From NCBI RefSeq assembly GCF_021582895.2, contig NZ_CP091139.2:186001-250000 (forward strand): a stretch of DNA of 64,000 nucleotides, read 5' to 3'. Shown here in pieces: positions 1-9,752 of this stretch. Each line of letters opens with the position of its first letter. Position 1 is the first letter of the stretch. The DNA is from Microbacterium elymi (GTDB taxonomy: Bacteria; Actinomycetota; Actinomycetes; Actinomycetales; Microbacteriaceae). Under the pieces are notes generated by a model that had not been told where the DNA came from, did not search any database, and was given only the letters and a program-made list of their open reading frames with translations. The position numbers and the translations under genes are program-made.

Positions 1-544
1 GCGGAAGTACGCGTTGCGGGCGCGGCGGGCGACCGCGTCGGCGGTCTCCTGGCTGGTGGATGCCACGACCGCCGCGGTCGGCTGCTCGCGGGCGATCTCC
101 AGGGCGAGGTTGGGGCCGGACGCGACCGCGATGCGCGCCGGGTCGCAGCCCAGCACCTGCTCGAGCACCTGGCTCATCCGCAGCCCGGTGCGCCGCTCGA
201 TCCCCTTCATCAGCGAGACGATCGGCACCTCGGTGTGCGCGACCAGGGGCGCACGGTCTTCAGGATCTCGCGCGCGGACTGGCTCGGCACGCACACGTAC
301 ACCTGCTCCGCGGCGTCCAGCGACGTCGCCAGATCGGGTGTCGCCGAGATCGTGCGGGGCAGGTTGATGCCGGGCAGGTACCGGCTGTTGCGCTTGGCCT
401 CCTGGATCTCCAGTGCCATCTCGGGCCGGCGGGCCCACATCGTCACGTGCGCGCCGCCGTCGGCGAGGATCTTCGCGAACGTGGTCCCCAGCTGCCCGAG
501 CCGAGCACGGCGACCCGGGTGACGGCTTCGTGTCTAGGGCTCAA
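1..544 (-). CDS. gpsA: Glycerol-3-phosphate dehydrogenase [NAD(P)+], C-terminus outside window, two frameshifts
   Basis: GpsA reduces dihydroxyacetone phosphate to sn-glycerol-3-phosphate for phospholipid synthesis in the cytosol. The N-terminal half is present: a Rossmann motif (VLGSGSWGTTFAKIL), then VYVCVPSQSAREIL, the conserved SLMKGIE segment and ASGPNLALEIA. The C-terminal catalytic half lies beyond the left edge. Two single-base losses break the frame, one in the C run at 486-489 and one in the G run at 246-249. Restoring one base at each gives a continuous GpsA. The likely start is the TTG at 544, overlapping the plsC stop by 11 bp, which suggests translational coupling in a murA-plsC-gpsA operon. 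Identity is firm and the start is less certain. Confidence 0.88.
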
Positions 545-1312
545 GTCGACCGGTCTCCTTCTGCCCGTGGGCGGCCGGATTCCAGCGTTCGGGCGGGGCG
601 GGGATGCCGCGCAGCTGCGACAGCAGGGCGGCGATGCGATCCATCACGAGGGTCGTCGCCCGGGCGAGTGCCGCCGGCTGCGCATGCGCCTGCTGCCGGT
701 AGGCGCTCAGGTCGACCGGGTCGCCCACGATCACCGTCACGTGCCGGCGCGGCGGCCAGAGCCGGAGCCTGCCGTAGCGCGGGAGGATCTGCTTGCGCCC
801 CACTGCGCCATCGGGATGAGGGGGATGTCGCCGGCCAGGGCGAGCCGCACCGCGCCGCTCTTGCCGCGCATCGGCCACAGCTGCGGATCGCGGGTCAGCG
901 TGCCCTCGGGGTACACGACCACACCGCGACCGTGCTCCACGAGCGCGCGCGAGGTCTCCAGGGTCTGCCGGGCACCGGCGGACGAGGCGGAGCGGGCGAC
1001 CGGCACCATGCCGGTCGCGCGCAGCGCCGCGCCGAGGACGGGCACGCGGAACAGGCTCTCCTTGGCCATGAACCGCGGTCCGCGGCCCAGGCGCCAGATG
1101 GCGATGGCGACGATGAGCGGGTCGATCTCGCTGTGGTGGTTCACCGCGACCACGTACGCACCCTCGCGCGGGAGCTTCTCGCCGCCGATGATCTCGATCT
1201 TCGCGATCAGCCCCACGACGGGCACGACGATCGCGGCCAGGAGCCAGAACACGCTCGGGCGCGTCTTCTCGCTGGACGCGCGCAGTCGCGCCTTGCTCTC
1301 CCCCACGCTCAC
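534..1312 (-). CDS. plsC: 1-acyl-sn-glycerol-3-phosphate acyltransferase (PlsC family), one frameshift
   Basis: PlsC transfers an acyl group to lysophosphatidic acid to form phosphatidic acid at the membrane, the step after GpsA and the first acylation. The HX4D motif is visible as NHHSEIDPL near residue 60, followed by the glycerol-phosphate motif VVYPEGTLTRD near residue 140 and PLIPMAQWG. An N-terminal hydrophobic segment (VFWLLAAIVVPVVGLIA) would anchor it. The frame shifts near 795-805, after AQWGA, and continues as KQILPRYGRLRLWPPRRHVTV to the stop. The start GTG overlaps the murA stop in a GTGA arrangement, and the 3' end overlaps gpsA. About 259 aa when corrected, normal for the family. 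Confidence 0.88.
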
Positions 1313-2674
1313 TCCAGGATGTCGAAGTCGGCGCCCAGGGCGGCGAGCTTGCTGAAGAACTTCTCGTATCCGCGGCTGATGATGCCGACATTGCGGACCG
1401 TGGACTCCCCGGTCGCGGTCAGGGCCGCGATGACGTGGCTGTAGCCGCCGCGCAGATCCGGGACGGTGATGTCGGCGCCGCTCAGCGGCGTCGGACCGTT
1501 TATCACCGCGGCCTGCTCGAGGTTGCGACGCGGGACCCGCCGGGGGCCGTCCTGCAGTCCGTGCGGGTGCACGACGATGTCGGCGCCCATCTTCACCAGG
1601 GCGTCGGTGAAGCCGAAGCGGTTCTCGTAGACGGTCTCATGCACGATCGACTCGCCGTGCGCCTGGGTGAGGGCGACGATCAGCGGCTCGCTGCCAGTCC
1701 GTCATGAACCCGGGGTGCACATCGGTCTCGACCGTGACCGGCCCCAGGTCGCCGCCGCGGCGGAAGAGGATGCCGTCCTCGCGGATGTCGAAGTCGCCGC
1801 CGACCTTGCGCACGACGTTCAGGAACGTCAGCATCTCGGGCTGGCGGGCTCCGCCGACGAAGATCTCACCGCCGGTGGCCAGCGCGGCGCTGGCCCAGCT
1901 CGCGGCCTCGTTGCGGTCGAAGACCGCGCGGTGGGTGTAGCCCTCCAGCCGATCGACGCCCTCGATGAGGATCACGCGGTTCGGCTCGTACGAGATGATG
2001 GCGCCCATCTTCTGCAGCACCGCGATCAGATCCATGATCTCGGGCTCGATCGCGGCGTTGCGCAGCTCGGTCGTCCCGCGCGCGCGCACGGCGGTCAGCA
2101 GCACCTGCTCGGTCGCGCCCACGCTCGGGTAGGGCAGGTGGATGTTGGCCCCGGCCAGCCCGCGCGGTGCGGACAGCCGGATGCCGCCGGGCAGCTTCTC
2201 CACGATCGCACCGAACTTGCGCAGCGCGTCCAGGTGGAAGTCGATCGGACGGTCGCCGATGCGGCAGCCGCCGAGGTCGGGGATGAACGCCTGTCCGAGC
2301 TGGTGCGGCAGCGGTCCGCAGAACAGGATCGGGATCCGCGACGCGCCGGCGTGCGCGTCGATCTCCTCCATGTGGGCGGAGGCCACGTCGGATGGATCGA
2401 GATGGATCGTGCCCTCGTCCTCGCCGTCGGTGACCCGCACGCCGTGGACCTCCAGCAGCGAGCGCACCACGGCGACGTCGCTGATGTCGGGGACGTCGTG
2501 CAGGACGCTGGGCGTCTCGCCGAGCAGGGCGGCCACCATCGCCTTGGTCACCAGGTTCTTGGCGCCCTTCACGTCGACGCGTCCCCGCAGCGGGTGGCCG
2601 CCGCGGATCGCCAGCGTCTCACCCGACCCTCCCATCCGGCCGCCGGTGGATGTCAAGCCGTTCAGGAGTGTCAT
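1309..2674 (-). CDS. murA: UDP-N-acetylglucosamine 1-carboxyvinyltransferase (MurA), one frameshift
   Basis: MurA adds enolpyruvate from PEP to UDP-GlcNAc, the first committed step of peptidoglycan synthesis. Visible signatures are VDVKGAKN near the N-terminus (substrate Lys/Asn), GGCRIGDRPIDFH carrying the catalytic Cys (the fosfomycin target), SVGATEQVLLTA, and HPGFMTDWQ. After DWQ the frame breaks near 1690, where an extra base sits in a GCAGC word (read GCGAGC on the coding strand). It resumes as PLIVALTQAHGESIVHETVYENR and ends ADFDILE. About 455 aa corrected, including about 20 extra N-terminal residues, so a start slightly downstream is possible. An essential gene, so the break is almost certainly not biological. 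Confidence 0.92.
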
Positions 2675-2699
2675 GCGGTGTTGCCTCACAGTGTGGGAA

Positions 2700-3311
2700 T
2701 CATTCGGCAGATGGCGTCGGCACCGGGAGGGTGCGCGGTCGCCAGCTCGCCCGACGCGCCTCGTAAGCGGCGATTCTGTCTTCGCTGCGGAGGGTGAGCC
2801 CGATGTCATCGAGGCCCTCCAGAAGCCGCCACCTAGTGTAATCATCGATCTCGAACGGCACCTGGATGTCGCCCAGTGTCGCCGTGCGCGCCTGCAGGTC
2901 GACCGTCATCCGGACGCCGGGCTGGGCTTCGATCGCGCGCCAGAACCGCTCGGCGTCCGCCTCGGAGATCACCCCGGTGACCAGGCCCTGCTTGCCGGCG
3001 TTGCCGCGGAAGATGTCGGCGAAACGGGGACTCAGGACCACCTGGAAGCCGTAGTCGCGCAGCGCCCAGACGGCGTGTTCGCGGCTGGATCCGGTGCCGA
3101 AGTCCGGGCCGGCCACCAGCACCGAGGCGTTCCGATACGGCTCCTGGTTGAGCACGAATCCGGGGTCCTGACGCCAGCTGGCGAACAGGGCGTCCTCGAA
3201 TCCGGTCTTGGTGACGCGCTTGAGGTAGACGGCGGGGATGATCTGATCGGTGTCGACGGCCGAGCGCTTCAGCGGCGCCGCGATCCCGGTGTGCGTGGTG
3301 AACTTGTCCAT
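2700..3311 (-). CDS. leuD: 3-isopropylmalate dehydratase small subunit
   Basis: LeuD pairs with LeuC to isomerise 2-isopropylmalate to 3-isopropylmalate in leucine synthesis. It reads as one intact frame of about 203 aa. It opens [26 protein letters not shown], typical of LeuD, and carries the swivel-domain signature [17 protein letters not shown] near residue 70, plus [11 protein letters not shown]. It begins one base after the leuC stop, so the two subunits are probably translated in tandem. murA follows 25 bp downstream on the same strand, so a joint transcript is likely. Confidence 0.95.
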   Translation of the reverse strand: MDKFTTHTGIAAPLKRSAVDTDQIIPAVYLKRVTKTGFEDALFASWRQDPGFVLNQEPYRNASVLVAGPDFGTGSSREHAVWALRDYGFQVVLSPRFADIFRGNAGKQGLVTGVISEADAERFWRAIEAQPGVRMTVDLQARTATLGDIQVPFEIDDYTRWRLLEGLDDIGLTLRSEDRIAAYEARRASWRPRTLPVPTPSAE

Positions 3312-3312
3312 C

Positions 3313-4771
3313 TCAGGCCTCCGCTCCGACCGTCGCGGTCTCCAGATCGCTGGGGCTGGACAGCGTGCCGCGGATCGCGGTGGTTGCCGCGACCAGCGGC
3401 GACACCAGGTGCGTGCGCCCGCCCTTGCCCTGGCGCCCCTCGAAGTTGCGGTTCGAGGTCGACGCGCAAGCGCTCGCCGGGCGCGAGCTGGTCGGGGTTC
3501 ATGCCCAGGCACATCGAGCATCCGGCGAATCGCCACTCGGCGCCGAACTCCTCGACGATCTTGTCGATCCCCTCGGCTTCGGCCTCCAGTCGCACGCGCG
3601 CCGAACCCGGGACCACCATCACGCGGACGCCGTCCGCCTTGGTATGCCCCTGGATGATCGACGCGAACGCGCGCAGATCCTCGATCCGACTGTTGGTGCA
3701 CGACCCCATGAACACCGCATCGACCGGCACATCCTTCAGCCGGGTGCCCGGCTGCAGGTCCATGTAGGTCAGCGCGCGTTCGGCGGCCGCCCGCTCGTTG
3801 GGGTCGGCGAACTGCTCGGGCGACGGGATGACGTCGCTCAGCGACACGCCCTGGCCGGGATTGGTGCCCCAGGTCACGAACGGCTCGAGCTCGCTCGCGT
3901 CCAGGTACACCTCGGCGTCGTACACAGCGCCCTCATCCGAGGGCAGCGTGCGCCAGTAGGCGACGGCCTCGTCCCAGTCGGCGCCCTTCGGGGCGTGCGG
4001 GCGCCCCTCCAGGTAGGCGAACGTGGTCTCGTCCGGGGCCACCATGCCGGCCCGCGCGCCGGCCTCGATCGACATGTTGCAGATCGTCATCCGGCCTTCC
4101 ATCGACAGCGACCGGATGGCGCTGCCCGGTATTCCAGGACGTAGCCCTGGCCGCCGTTGGTGCCGATCTTGGCGATCACGGCGAGGATGATGTCCTTCGC
4201 GGTGACGCCCGGCTTGCAGTTCGCCCTCGACCGTGATGGCCATGGTCTTGAACGGCTTCAGGGCAGCGTCTGGGTCGCCAGGACGTGCTCGACCTCGCTG
4301 GTGCCGATCCCGAACGCCATCGCGCCGAATGCGCCGTGCGTGGAGGTGTGGCTGTCGCCGCAGACCACGGTGATGCCCGGCATGGTCAGACCCAGCTGCG
4401 GCCCGACGACGTGCACGATTCCCTGTTCCCTGTCGCCGAGCGAATGCAGCCGGACGCCGAACTCGGCGGCGTTGCGGCGCAAGCGTCTCGATCTGGGTGC
4501 GGCTGGTGATGTCTGCGATGGGCTTGTCGATGTCCAGCGTCGGGGTGTTGTGGTCTTCGGTGGCGATCGTCAGGTCGAGGCGGCGCACGCCGCGGCCTTC
4601 GGCGCGCAGACCGTCGAAGGCCTGGGGGCTGGTGACCTCGTGCACCAGGTGCAGGTCGATGTAGATGAGGTCCGGGCTTCCGTCCTCGCCGCGGACGACG
4701 ACGTGGTCGTCCCACACCTTCTCGGCCAGGGTGCGCGGATGCTGGGGGACGGTGGACGCAGGGGTGCTCAT
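3313..4771 (-). CDS. leuC: 3-isopropylmalate dehydratase large subunit, at least five frameshifts
   Basis: LeuC carries the 4Fe-4S cluster of isopropylmalate isomerase. Cluster Cys are visible in [12 protein letters not shown] and [12 protein letters not shown]. Other family motifs are [32 protein letters not shown] and the start [13 protein letters not shown]. The frame is broken near 4481 (GCAGC read GCAAGC), 4260 (lost C in CCCC), 4212 (GCAGC read GCAAGC), 4130 (lost G in GGGG) and 3466 (GCAGC read GCAAGC). Correcting each gives a continuous protein of about 485 aa ending [14 protein letters not shown] and then ATVGAEA. A GAGGAG ribosome site precedes the ATG. Five hits in one essential-pathway gene argue for sequencing error. 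Confidence 0.93.
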
Positions 4772-4905
4772 GTTCTGTCGTTCTCCTCGGGGAAAGGGAT
4801 CAAGCCCGCGACGAACTCCGCGACGAGGAAGGCCTGAGAACTAGGACTCGTCGCGGCCGCTAAGCAGAAGTCGAGCGATCCGCACGTGCCCAGAATACCA
4901 CCGCG
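4772..4905. other. Intergenic gap between terC and leuC
   Basis: Apart from the leuC ribosome-binding site (GAGGAG) and the terC 3' end, I see nothing recognisable. No strong hairpin followed by a T run is evident. Confidence 0.5.
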
Positions 4906-5938
4906 TCACCGGTGGTCGCCCCCGACGGGACCATCGTCGGCCGCCGGCGCCACGGCCTTCTTCTCGCGACGCGCCGAGATGAGGCTGGCCAGCGTCGCCA
5001 CCGCCATGGCCACCACGATGACCAGCAGGGAGGTCACGGTGGAGATCTCCGGGGCCCAATCCACCGGCTGCCCGCCGTTGATGAACGGCAGCTCGTTCAC
5101 GTGCAGGGCGTGCGCGAACAGCTTGACGCCGATGAAGGCGAGGATGAACGCGATGCCGTAGTGCAGATAGCGCAAGCCGGTCCAGGAGCCCGCCGAGCAG
5201 GAAGTACAGCTGGCGCAGACCCATCAGCGCGAAGATGTTCGCGGTGAACACGATGAACGCGTGGTGGGTGATCCCGAAGATGGCTGGAATGGAGTCGATG
5301 GCGAAGATCAGGTCGGTCACTCCGATGGCGACGAAGACCAGGATCATCGGCGTCCAGGTGCGCACGCCGCCCACGGTGGTGCGCAGCTTGGAACCGTCGT
5401 AGTGGTCGCTGATGTTGATGAACCGCCGCAGGAACCGCACGATGCCGGTCTCGGTCTCGGCGTCGCCCTCGTCCTTGCCCGGGAACGCCTGGCGCCAGGC
5501 GGTGTAGACCAGGAACAGGCCGAAGACGTAGAAGATCCAGCTGAAGTTCTCGATCAGTGCGGCGCCGAGGAGGATGAAGACGCCCCGCAGCACGAGGGCG
5601 ATGATGATGCCCACCATCAGCACCTCCTGCTGGTAGCGCCGCGGCACGGCGAACTGGCTCATCAGCAGGACGAACACGAACAGGTTGTCGATGGACAGGC
5701 TGTACTCGGTGAGCCAGCCGGCGACGAACTGGCCCGCGGCATCCGAGCTGCCGGTGACGGCGAACATGATGACGGCGAAGATCAGCGCGAGGGCGACGTA
5801 GAACGCCACCCACAGCGATGCCTCCCGCATCGACGGGATGTGCGGACGCTTGAGGATGATCAGCAGGTCGGCGGCCAGGATCAGCACCAGCACGATGAGC
5901 GCGGTGACCTCGAACCAGACGGGGATCACGAAATCCAT
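4906..5938 (-). CDS. TerC family integral membrane protein, one frameshift
   Basis: TerC proteins are multi-pass membrane proteins. Several family members export Mn2+ or load metal onto secreted enzymes; tellurium resistance is the historic name. About 343 aa with eight or nine hydrophobic helices. The conserved intramembrane acidic motifs are visible as LSIDNLFVFVLLM near residue 84 and IFAIDSIPAIFGIT near residue 214. The frame breaks near 5174, where CGGCTGCGC reads CGGCTTGCGC (GCAGC to GCAAGC on the other strand). It resumes RYLHYGIAFILAFIGVKL. A cytoplasmic charged tail (SARREKK) ends the protein. It stands alone behind a probable Mn riboswitch, which supports a metal-export role. Confidence 0.9.
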
Positions 5939-5966
5939 GGGGGCCCTTCGGGAGTTCGACGATGAG

Positions 5967-6070
5967 TCGAAAGTCTCTCCCCCGCCGACGGCGGTGCGCG
6001 TCCGGAAGCCCTCCGACGGGCTCCGTGATGACGAACGCGCGATGTACGGGATACTCCCTCTCGCTCGACC
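5967..6070 (-). ncRNA. Probable yybP-ykoY manganese riboswitch in the terC leader
   Basis: Read on the minus strand, the terC leader contains GAGGGAGTATCCC near its 5' end, CGTCATCACGG in the middle and GAGAGACTTTCGAC at its 3' end. These match the order of conserved blocks in the yybP-ykoY aptamer (GGGGAGUA, a CGUCA(A/U)CA loop and GAGACC closing the P1 stem). The ends GTCGA and TCGAC can pair as P1. A -10 hexamer TAGACT lies at 6071-6076, so the aptamer would begin at or near the transcript start. terC-family genes are a classic target of this Mn2+ sensor. Identified by eye, not by covariance search. Confidence 0.55.
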
Positions 6071-6076
6071 AGTCTA
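6071..6076 (-). promoter_or_regulatory. -10 element of the terC promoter
   Basis: TAGACT on the minus strand, directly upstream of the probable riboswitch. No convincing -35 element is visible. Confidence 0.45.
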
Positions 6077-6113
6077 GCCGGATGTCGGCGCCCGCCCGGA
6101 CCTCGGCCCGACG

Positions 6114-6151
6114 ACGAACGAGCCCCTTCCAGAAGGAAGAGGCTCGTTCGG
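6114..6151 (-). terminator. Hairpin downstream of tRNA-Glu
   Basis: Ten-base arms CGAACGAGCC and GGCTCGTTCG enclose an inner CTTCC/GGAAG hairpin. It lies just beyond the 3' end of tRNA-Glu and before the terC promoter. There is no clear T tract, as is common in high-GC actinobacteria. Confidence 0.55.
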
Positions 6152-6157
6152 TGTTGG

Positions 6158-6230
6158 TGACCCCAGCGGGATTCGAACCCGCGTTACCGCCGTGAGAGGG
6201 CGAGGTACTAGGCCGCTATACGATGGGGCC
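6158..6230 (-). tRNA. tRNA-Glu (anticodon CTC)
   Basis: A 73-nt cloverleaf with acceptor GGCCCCA pairing with TGGGGTC, a T-arm GCGGGTTCGAATCCCGC and an anticodon arm CGCC-CTCTCAC-GGCG with CTC at the anticodon. It reads GAG codons. CCA is not fully encoded (discriminator A followed by CC). The gene stands alone, followed by a hairpin. Confidence 0.95.
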
Positions 6231-6326
6231 GTCAGGCAACCGTTCAATTATGCCATGGCCGCGCACCCCGGCAAAATCGGCTCGGCACCGCTTGCCGGGC
6301 CCGCGCGCGGGGAGTTGACTGCAGGT

Positions 6327-6965
6327 ATGCGAGTGACCAAGCACGAACACGCCGCCCTCCTGATCGAGGCCGAGGGCAAGGCCCTCGTCATCGATCCCGG
6401 CACCTTCACCAGCCCTCTGACCGACCTCGGACACGTCGTCGCGATCGTGCTCACCCACGAGCATCCGGACCACTGGACGCCGGAGCACCTCGACCGGATC
6501 CTCCGGGACAGTGGCGGGGTCCCGATCTATGCGCCCGCAGGGGTGGCGGCCGTCGCTGCCGGGTACGACATCACCGTGGTGGCCCCGGGCGACACCGTGT
6601 CGATCGCGCCCTTCACGCTGGAGTTCTTCGGCGGCCGGCACGCGGTGATCCACGAGACGATCCCGGTGGTCGACAACGTGGGAGTGCTGGTGGATGACCG
6701 GTTCTACTACCCCGGCGACTCCTACACCGTCCCGAAGGGGCACGAAGTCGCGCTGCTGGCGGCGCCGGTGGGCGCCCCGTGGCTGAAGATCGGCGAGGCG
6801 ATGGACTTCGTCCTGGCCGTCGCGCCGCGCCGGGCCTTCGGAACGCACGATATGACCCTGTCGGTGATCGGCCGCGAGGCGGGCCGGCAGCGGCTGAAGT
6901 GGGCGGTCGAGCAGGGCGACGGCGAGTTCCTCGCGCTCGAGCCGGGCGACGCCGTCGACATCTGA
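6327..6965 (+). CDS. MBL-fold metal-dependent hydrolase (UlaG-like)
   Basis: About 212 aa in one intact frame. The metal-binding signature LTHEHPDHW (HxHxDH) lies near residue 45, GGRHAVIHE further on, PGDSY near residue 133 and a terminal THDM, as in the COG2220/UlaG branch of the metallo-beta-lactamase superfamily. Many members are general hydrolases of unknown substrate. The start ATG was chosen because MRVTKHEHAALLIE matches the family N-terminus; the upstream open frame crosses the tRNA. The gene converges on the next one, and the two stop codons abut (TGATCA). Family is sure, substrate unknown. Confidence 0.85.
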   Translation: MRVTKHEHAALLIEAEGKALVIDPGTFTSPLTDLGHVVAIVLTHEHPDHWTPEHLDRILRDSGGVPIYAPAGVAAVAAGYDITVVAPGDTVSIAPFTLEFFGGRHAVIHETIPVVDNVGVLVDDRFYYPGDSYTVPKGHEVALLAAPVGAPWLKIGEAMDFVLAVAPRRAFGTHDMTLSVIGREAGRQRLKWAVEQGDGEFLALEPGDAVDI

Positions 6966-7796
6966 TCAGCTCCGGGCATCCGGGAAGTCCCCGGTCAGCC
7001 ACACCCCGACGGTCTCGCCGTGGACGGACATCCGCACCCATCTCGTCGGCGTGCGCTCGGCGTCAGCGTCGGCGTCGGCGAGCATCGCCATCGGGGAGAA
7101 GTCCGCCACCGCATCCTGCCCCCGCGGCGCGCACCCCGCGGCCAGGATCGGCAGGTAGTCCCCACCCTCCGGCACCCGGTCCGCGACCACGAACATGCAG
7201 TTCCGCCCGTCCGTCGTCCGCACCGCCCAGGCGCGCATTCCCTGGAACGTCTCACTCACGGTCAGCGTCTTCGGGTCCATGTCCCAGATGTCCATCAGCG
7301 AGCGGGCCTGATCGTTCCGGTCGACGTCGGCCAGCAGCCGCGGCGACATCGTGAGCACCGCGTCGGGCCCGGAGAGTCCGCTCTGCGCCGGCAGCACCCC
7401 GGTCGCCCCGCCGGCCCACAGGCTCACCAGCACCGCGGCGACGAGCCCGATCGCGCCGAGGACCCCGCCGCGTGCGGCCGGCGACAGGCGCGCCGGCCCC
7501 GGCCCCGGCGCCTCGGATGCCGCGGCCCGCACCCGAGGTGCGGTCGGCGTCGTCCGGGAACGAGCTGCGGGCGCGGCATCCTCCCCCGCCGCGGAGAGCG
7601 GCGCCTCCTGCGCGGTGCGCCCGTCCGGGGCGAGCACACGCACGGCGCCCGCCTCGCGGGCCATGCCCTCGAGCGTGGCCAGCCGCGCCGCCGCGCGGGT
7701 GTCCGCCGCGATGTCCCCGCCCGGCGCATATGCGCGTCGCCGCAGGGCAGCCAGTTCGGCGGCGAGCGACGGGGACAGCGGGACGTCAGTGGCCAT
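6966..7796 (-). CDS. Hypothetical single-pass membrane protein
   Basis: I do not recognise a named family. About 276 aa. The N-terminal 105 residues are cytoplasmic-looking, rich in Ala, Arg and Pro. One hydrophobic helix follows at about 108-132 (GVLGAIGLVAAVLVSLWAGG), and the C-terminal 140 residues would then be extracytoplasmic. The latter contain PDAVLTMSPRLLAD, MRAWAVRTTDGRNCMFVVADRV and ILAAGCAPRGQDAVADFSPMAML, with two Cys that could pair. The layout resembles anti-sigma-type sensors, but no zinc-binding motif is seen, so I make no functional claim. A CAGAAT hexamer six bases before the ATG suggests a leaderless transcript. Divergent from the glycosyltransferase. Confidence 0.8.
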   Translation of the reverse strand: MATDVPLSPSLAAELAALRRRAYAPGGDIAADTRAAARLATLEGMAREAGAVRVLAPDGRTAQEAPLSAAGEDAAPAARSRTTPTAPRVRAAASEAPGPGPARLSPAARGGVLGAIGLVAAVLVSLWAGGATGVLPAQSGLSGPDAVLTMSPRLLADVDRNDQARSLMDIWDMDPKTLTVSETFQGMRAWAVRTTDGRNCMFVVADRVPEGGDYLPILAAGCAPRGQDAVADFSPMAMLADADADAERTPTRWVRMSVHGETVGVWLTGDFPDARS

Positions 7797-7874
7797 ACGT
7801 CGATTCTGGCCCACACAGTCGCTTCATAGCGCCCCCTGGGCCGGCGCTGTCCCCGACCGCCTAGCGTCCTGCTC

Positions 7875-9746
7875 ATGGCCGCCCTCTCCCCCGCCGCGCC
7901 CCTGACGCCCTCCGCACCCCGGACGTGGGCGCGCATCCGCCGGCCGACGCCCTGGGCGCAAGCGCTGGCGACGCTCGGCGTGGTCAGCGGCATCCTGACG
8001 ATCTGGGGGTCGTGGGCCGGGTCGCGGTCGGACTACTACGCGGCCATCGCGGTGTCGATGAGTCAGAACTGGTCGAACTTCTTCTTCGGCGCGTTCGATC
8101 CGGCCGGCACGGTGACCCTGGACAAGATCCCGGGGTCGTACTGGATCCCGGCGCTGTTCGTGAAGGCGTTCGGCTTCTCCACCTTCACCGTCGTCCTGCC
8201 CAATGCGCTGGCGGCTGTCGCCGCGACGCTGCTGGTGGCCGTCACCGCCAAGCGGATCGCGGGGTCGGTCGGGGGTGTGGTCGCCGGAGCCGTGGTGGCC
8301 ACGACGCCGATCCTCGTGGCGGTGTCGCGCTCCAATCAGCCCGAGTCGTTCTTCGTGCTCGGCCTGGCCCTGGCCGCATGGGCGGGGATGCGCGCGATCG
8401 AGGGCGCCCGGCTGCGCTGGCTCGTGCTGGCCGGCGTCTTCATCGCCGCCGCGTTCCAGTGCTACATGCTGGAGGCGTGGGCCGTGTGGCCGGCCCTCGC
8501 GGCGGCCTATCTGTGCACCCGACAGCGCTGGTGGCGTCGGGTGTGGCACCTCGCTGTCGCCGGCGCCCTCAGCGTCGCCCTGTCGGTGGCGTGGATCGCG
8601 ACGGTCGCGCTGATCCCGTCCGGCAGCCGCCCGTATGTCGGCAGCACGCTGCACGACTCGCCCTGGGAGATGGTGTTCGGGTACAACGGCCTGGGCCGGT
8701 TCGGGCAGGCCACCTCGGATGCCGACGCTTACAACTCGTTCACTCCCCCGTTCTCGGGCGATGCCGGCGCGCTCCGCCTGTTCAACGACCAGCTGGCCGG
8801 TCAGATCGGCTGGCTCATCCCCACCGCGCTGGCGGCCCTGGCCCTGCTGATCGCCCTGCGCGTCCGGGCTGCGGTGTGGGTCCTGCTGGGGGTGTGGATC
8901 CTCACCTTCGCCGTGATGTTCTCCGCGGTCGCCGGGATGCACCAGTTCTACACGGCGGCCCTCGCCGTCCCGATGGGACTGGCCATCGGCGTCGCGTTCG
9001 GTCGTGCCCACCAGCGCGGGCGGCGCGGGCCGCAGATCGCGCTGGTGGCCGTCGCGGCCGGCACCGCACCGGTGATCGCCACGATCTACCGCGGCTACTC
9101 GGTGCCGGTGGCCGTCGCGCAGGCGGTCCTCGGCGGCGCCGCCGTCCTGCTGATCGCGCTCCTGACCCGCAAGCGGGGACGGATGCGGTGGATGACGGCG
9201 TCGCTGGCGCTGGTCGGGATGCTGCTGACCCCGACGGTCTGGTCGGCGGTCACGATCGCCGATCCCAGCTCGACCAATCCGGTCGCCGGGGGCGTCAGCG
9301 ACATCCCCGTCACCACGTCCGCGCGTGCGCGCGGGTTCGCCGCGTTCGGCGCGCGACGCGACGGGGGACGGTTCGGGGGCGCGCTGACGGGAGGCACGGA
9401 TGACGCGCGGCTGCTCTCCTTCCTGAAGCAGAACGCCGGCGACTCCCGCTATCTGCTGACGGTGTTCGGCGCGCAGGCCGCGGCCCCGCTGATCATCGCG
9501 TCCGGGGGCGCCGCGATCCTGCCGGTCGGCGGCTTCAGCGGCAACGACCCGGTGCCCACCGCGACCGCCTTCACCGCGATGGTGCAAGCCGGCGACATCC
9601 GCTATGTCCTCACCTCGGGACGCGGCGGCGGCTTCGGCGGCAGCGGCACGACCACCTCGGGTCAGATCCTGACCTGGGTAGAATCGCACTGCACGAGTGC
9701 CACGACCGAGGACGCGTCGGGGCTGTACGACTGCGCACCCGACTGA
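7875..9746 (+). CDS. GT39/ArnT-like polyprenol-phosphate glycosyltransferase, multi-pass membrane protein
   Basis: A 623-aa intact protein with about 11 hydrophobic helices and a C-terminal extracytoplasmic domain of about 150 residues. The first periplasm-facing loop has GSRSDYYAAIAVSMSQNW, the position of the catalytic Asp in protein mannosyltransferase/ArnT-type GT-C enzymes. DPAGTVTLDKIPGSYWIPALFVKAFG and AFQCYMLEAWAVWPALAAAY also fit this family. The soluble tail is Gly-rich (GRGGGFGGSGTTTSG). Such enzymes move a sugar from a lipid-linked donor to a cell-surface acceptor; the substrate cannot be read from sequence. TAGCGT lies seven bases before the ATG with no ribosome site, so it is probably leaderless. 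Confidence 0.85.
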   Translation: MAALSPAAPLTPSAPRTWARIRRPTPWAQALATLGVVSGILTIWGSWAGSRSDYYAAIAVSMSQNWSNFFFGAFDPAGTVTLDKIPGSYWIPALFVKAFGFSTFTVVLPNALAAVAATLLVAVTAKRIAGSVGGVVAGAVVATTPILVAVSRSNQPESFFVLGLALAAWAGMRAIEGARLRWLVLAGVFIAAAFQCYMLEAWAVWPALAAAYLCTRQRWWRRVWHLAVAGALSVALSVAWIATVALIPSGSRPYVGSTLHDSPWEMVFGYNGLGRFGQATSDADAYNSFTPPFSGDAGALRLFNDQLAGQIGWLIPTALAALALLIALRVRAAVWVLLGVWILTFAVMFSAVAGMHQFYTAALAVPMGLAIGVAFGRAHQRGRRGPQIALVAVAAGTAPVIATIYRGYSVPVAVAQAVLGGAAVLLIALLTRKRGRMRWMTASLALVGMLLTPTVWSAVTIADPSSTNPVAGGVSDIPVTTSARARGFAAFGARRDGGRFGGALTGGTDDARLLSFLKQNAGDSRYLLTVFGAQAAAPLIIASGGAAILPVGGFSGNDPVPTATAFTAMVQAGDIRYVLTSGRGGGFGGSGTTTSGQILTWVESHCTSATTEDASGLYDCAPD

Positions 9747-9752
9747 GCGCGC

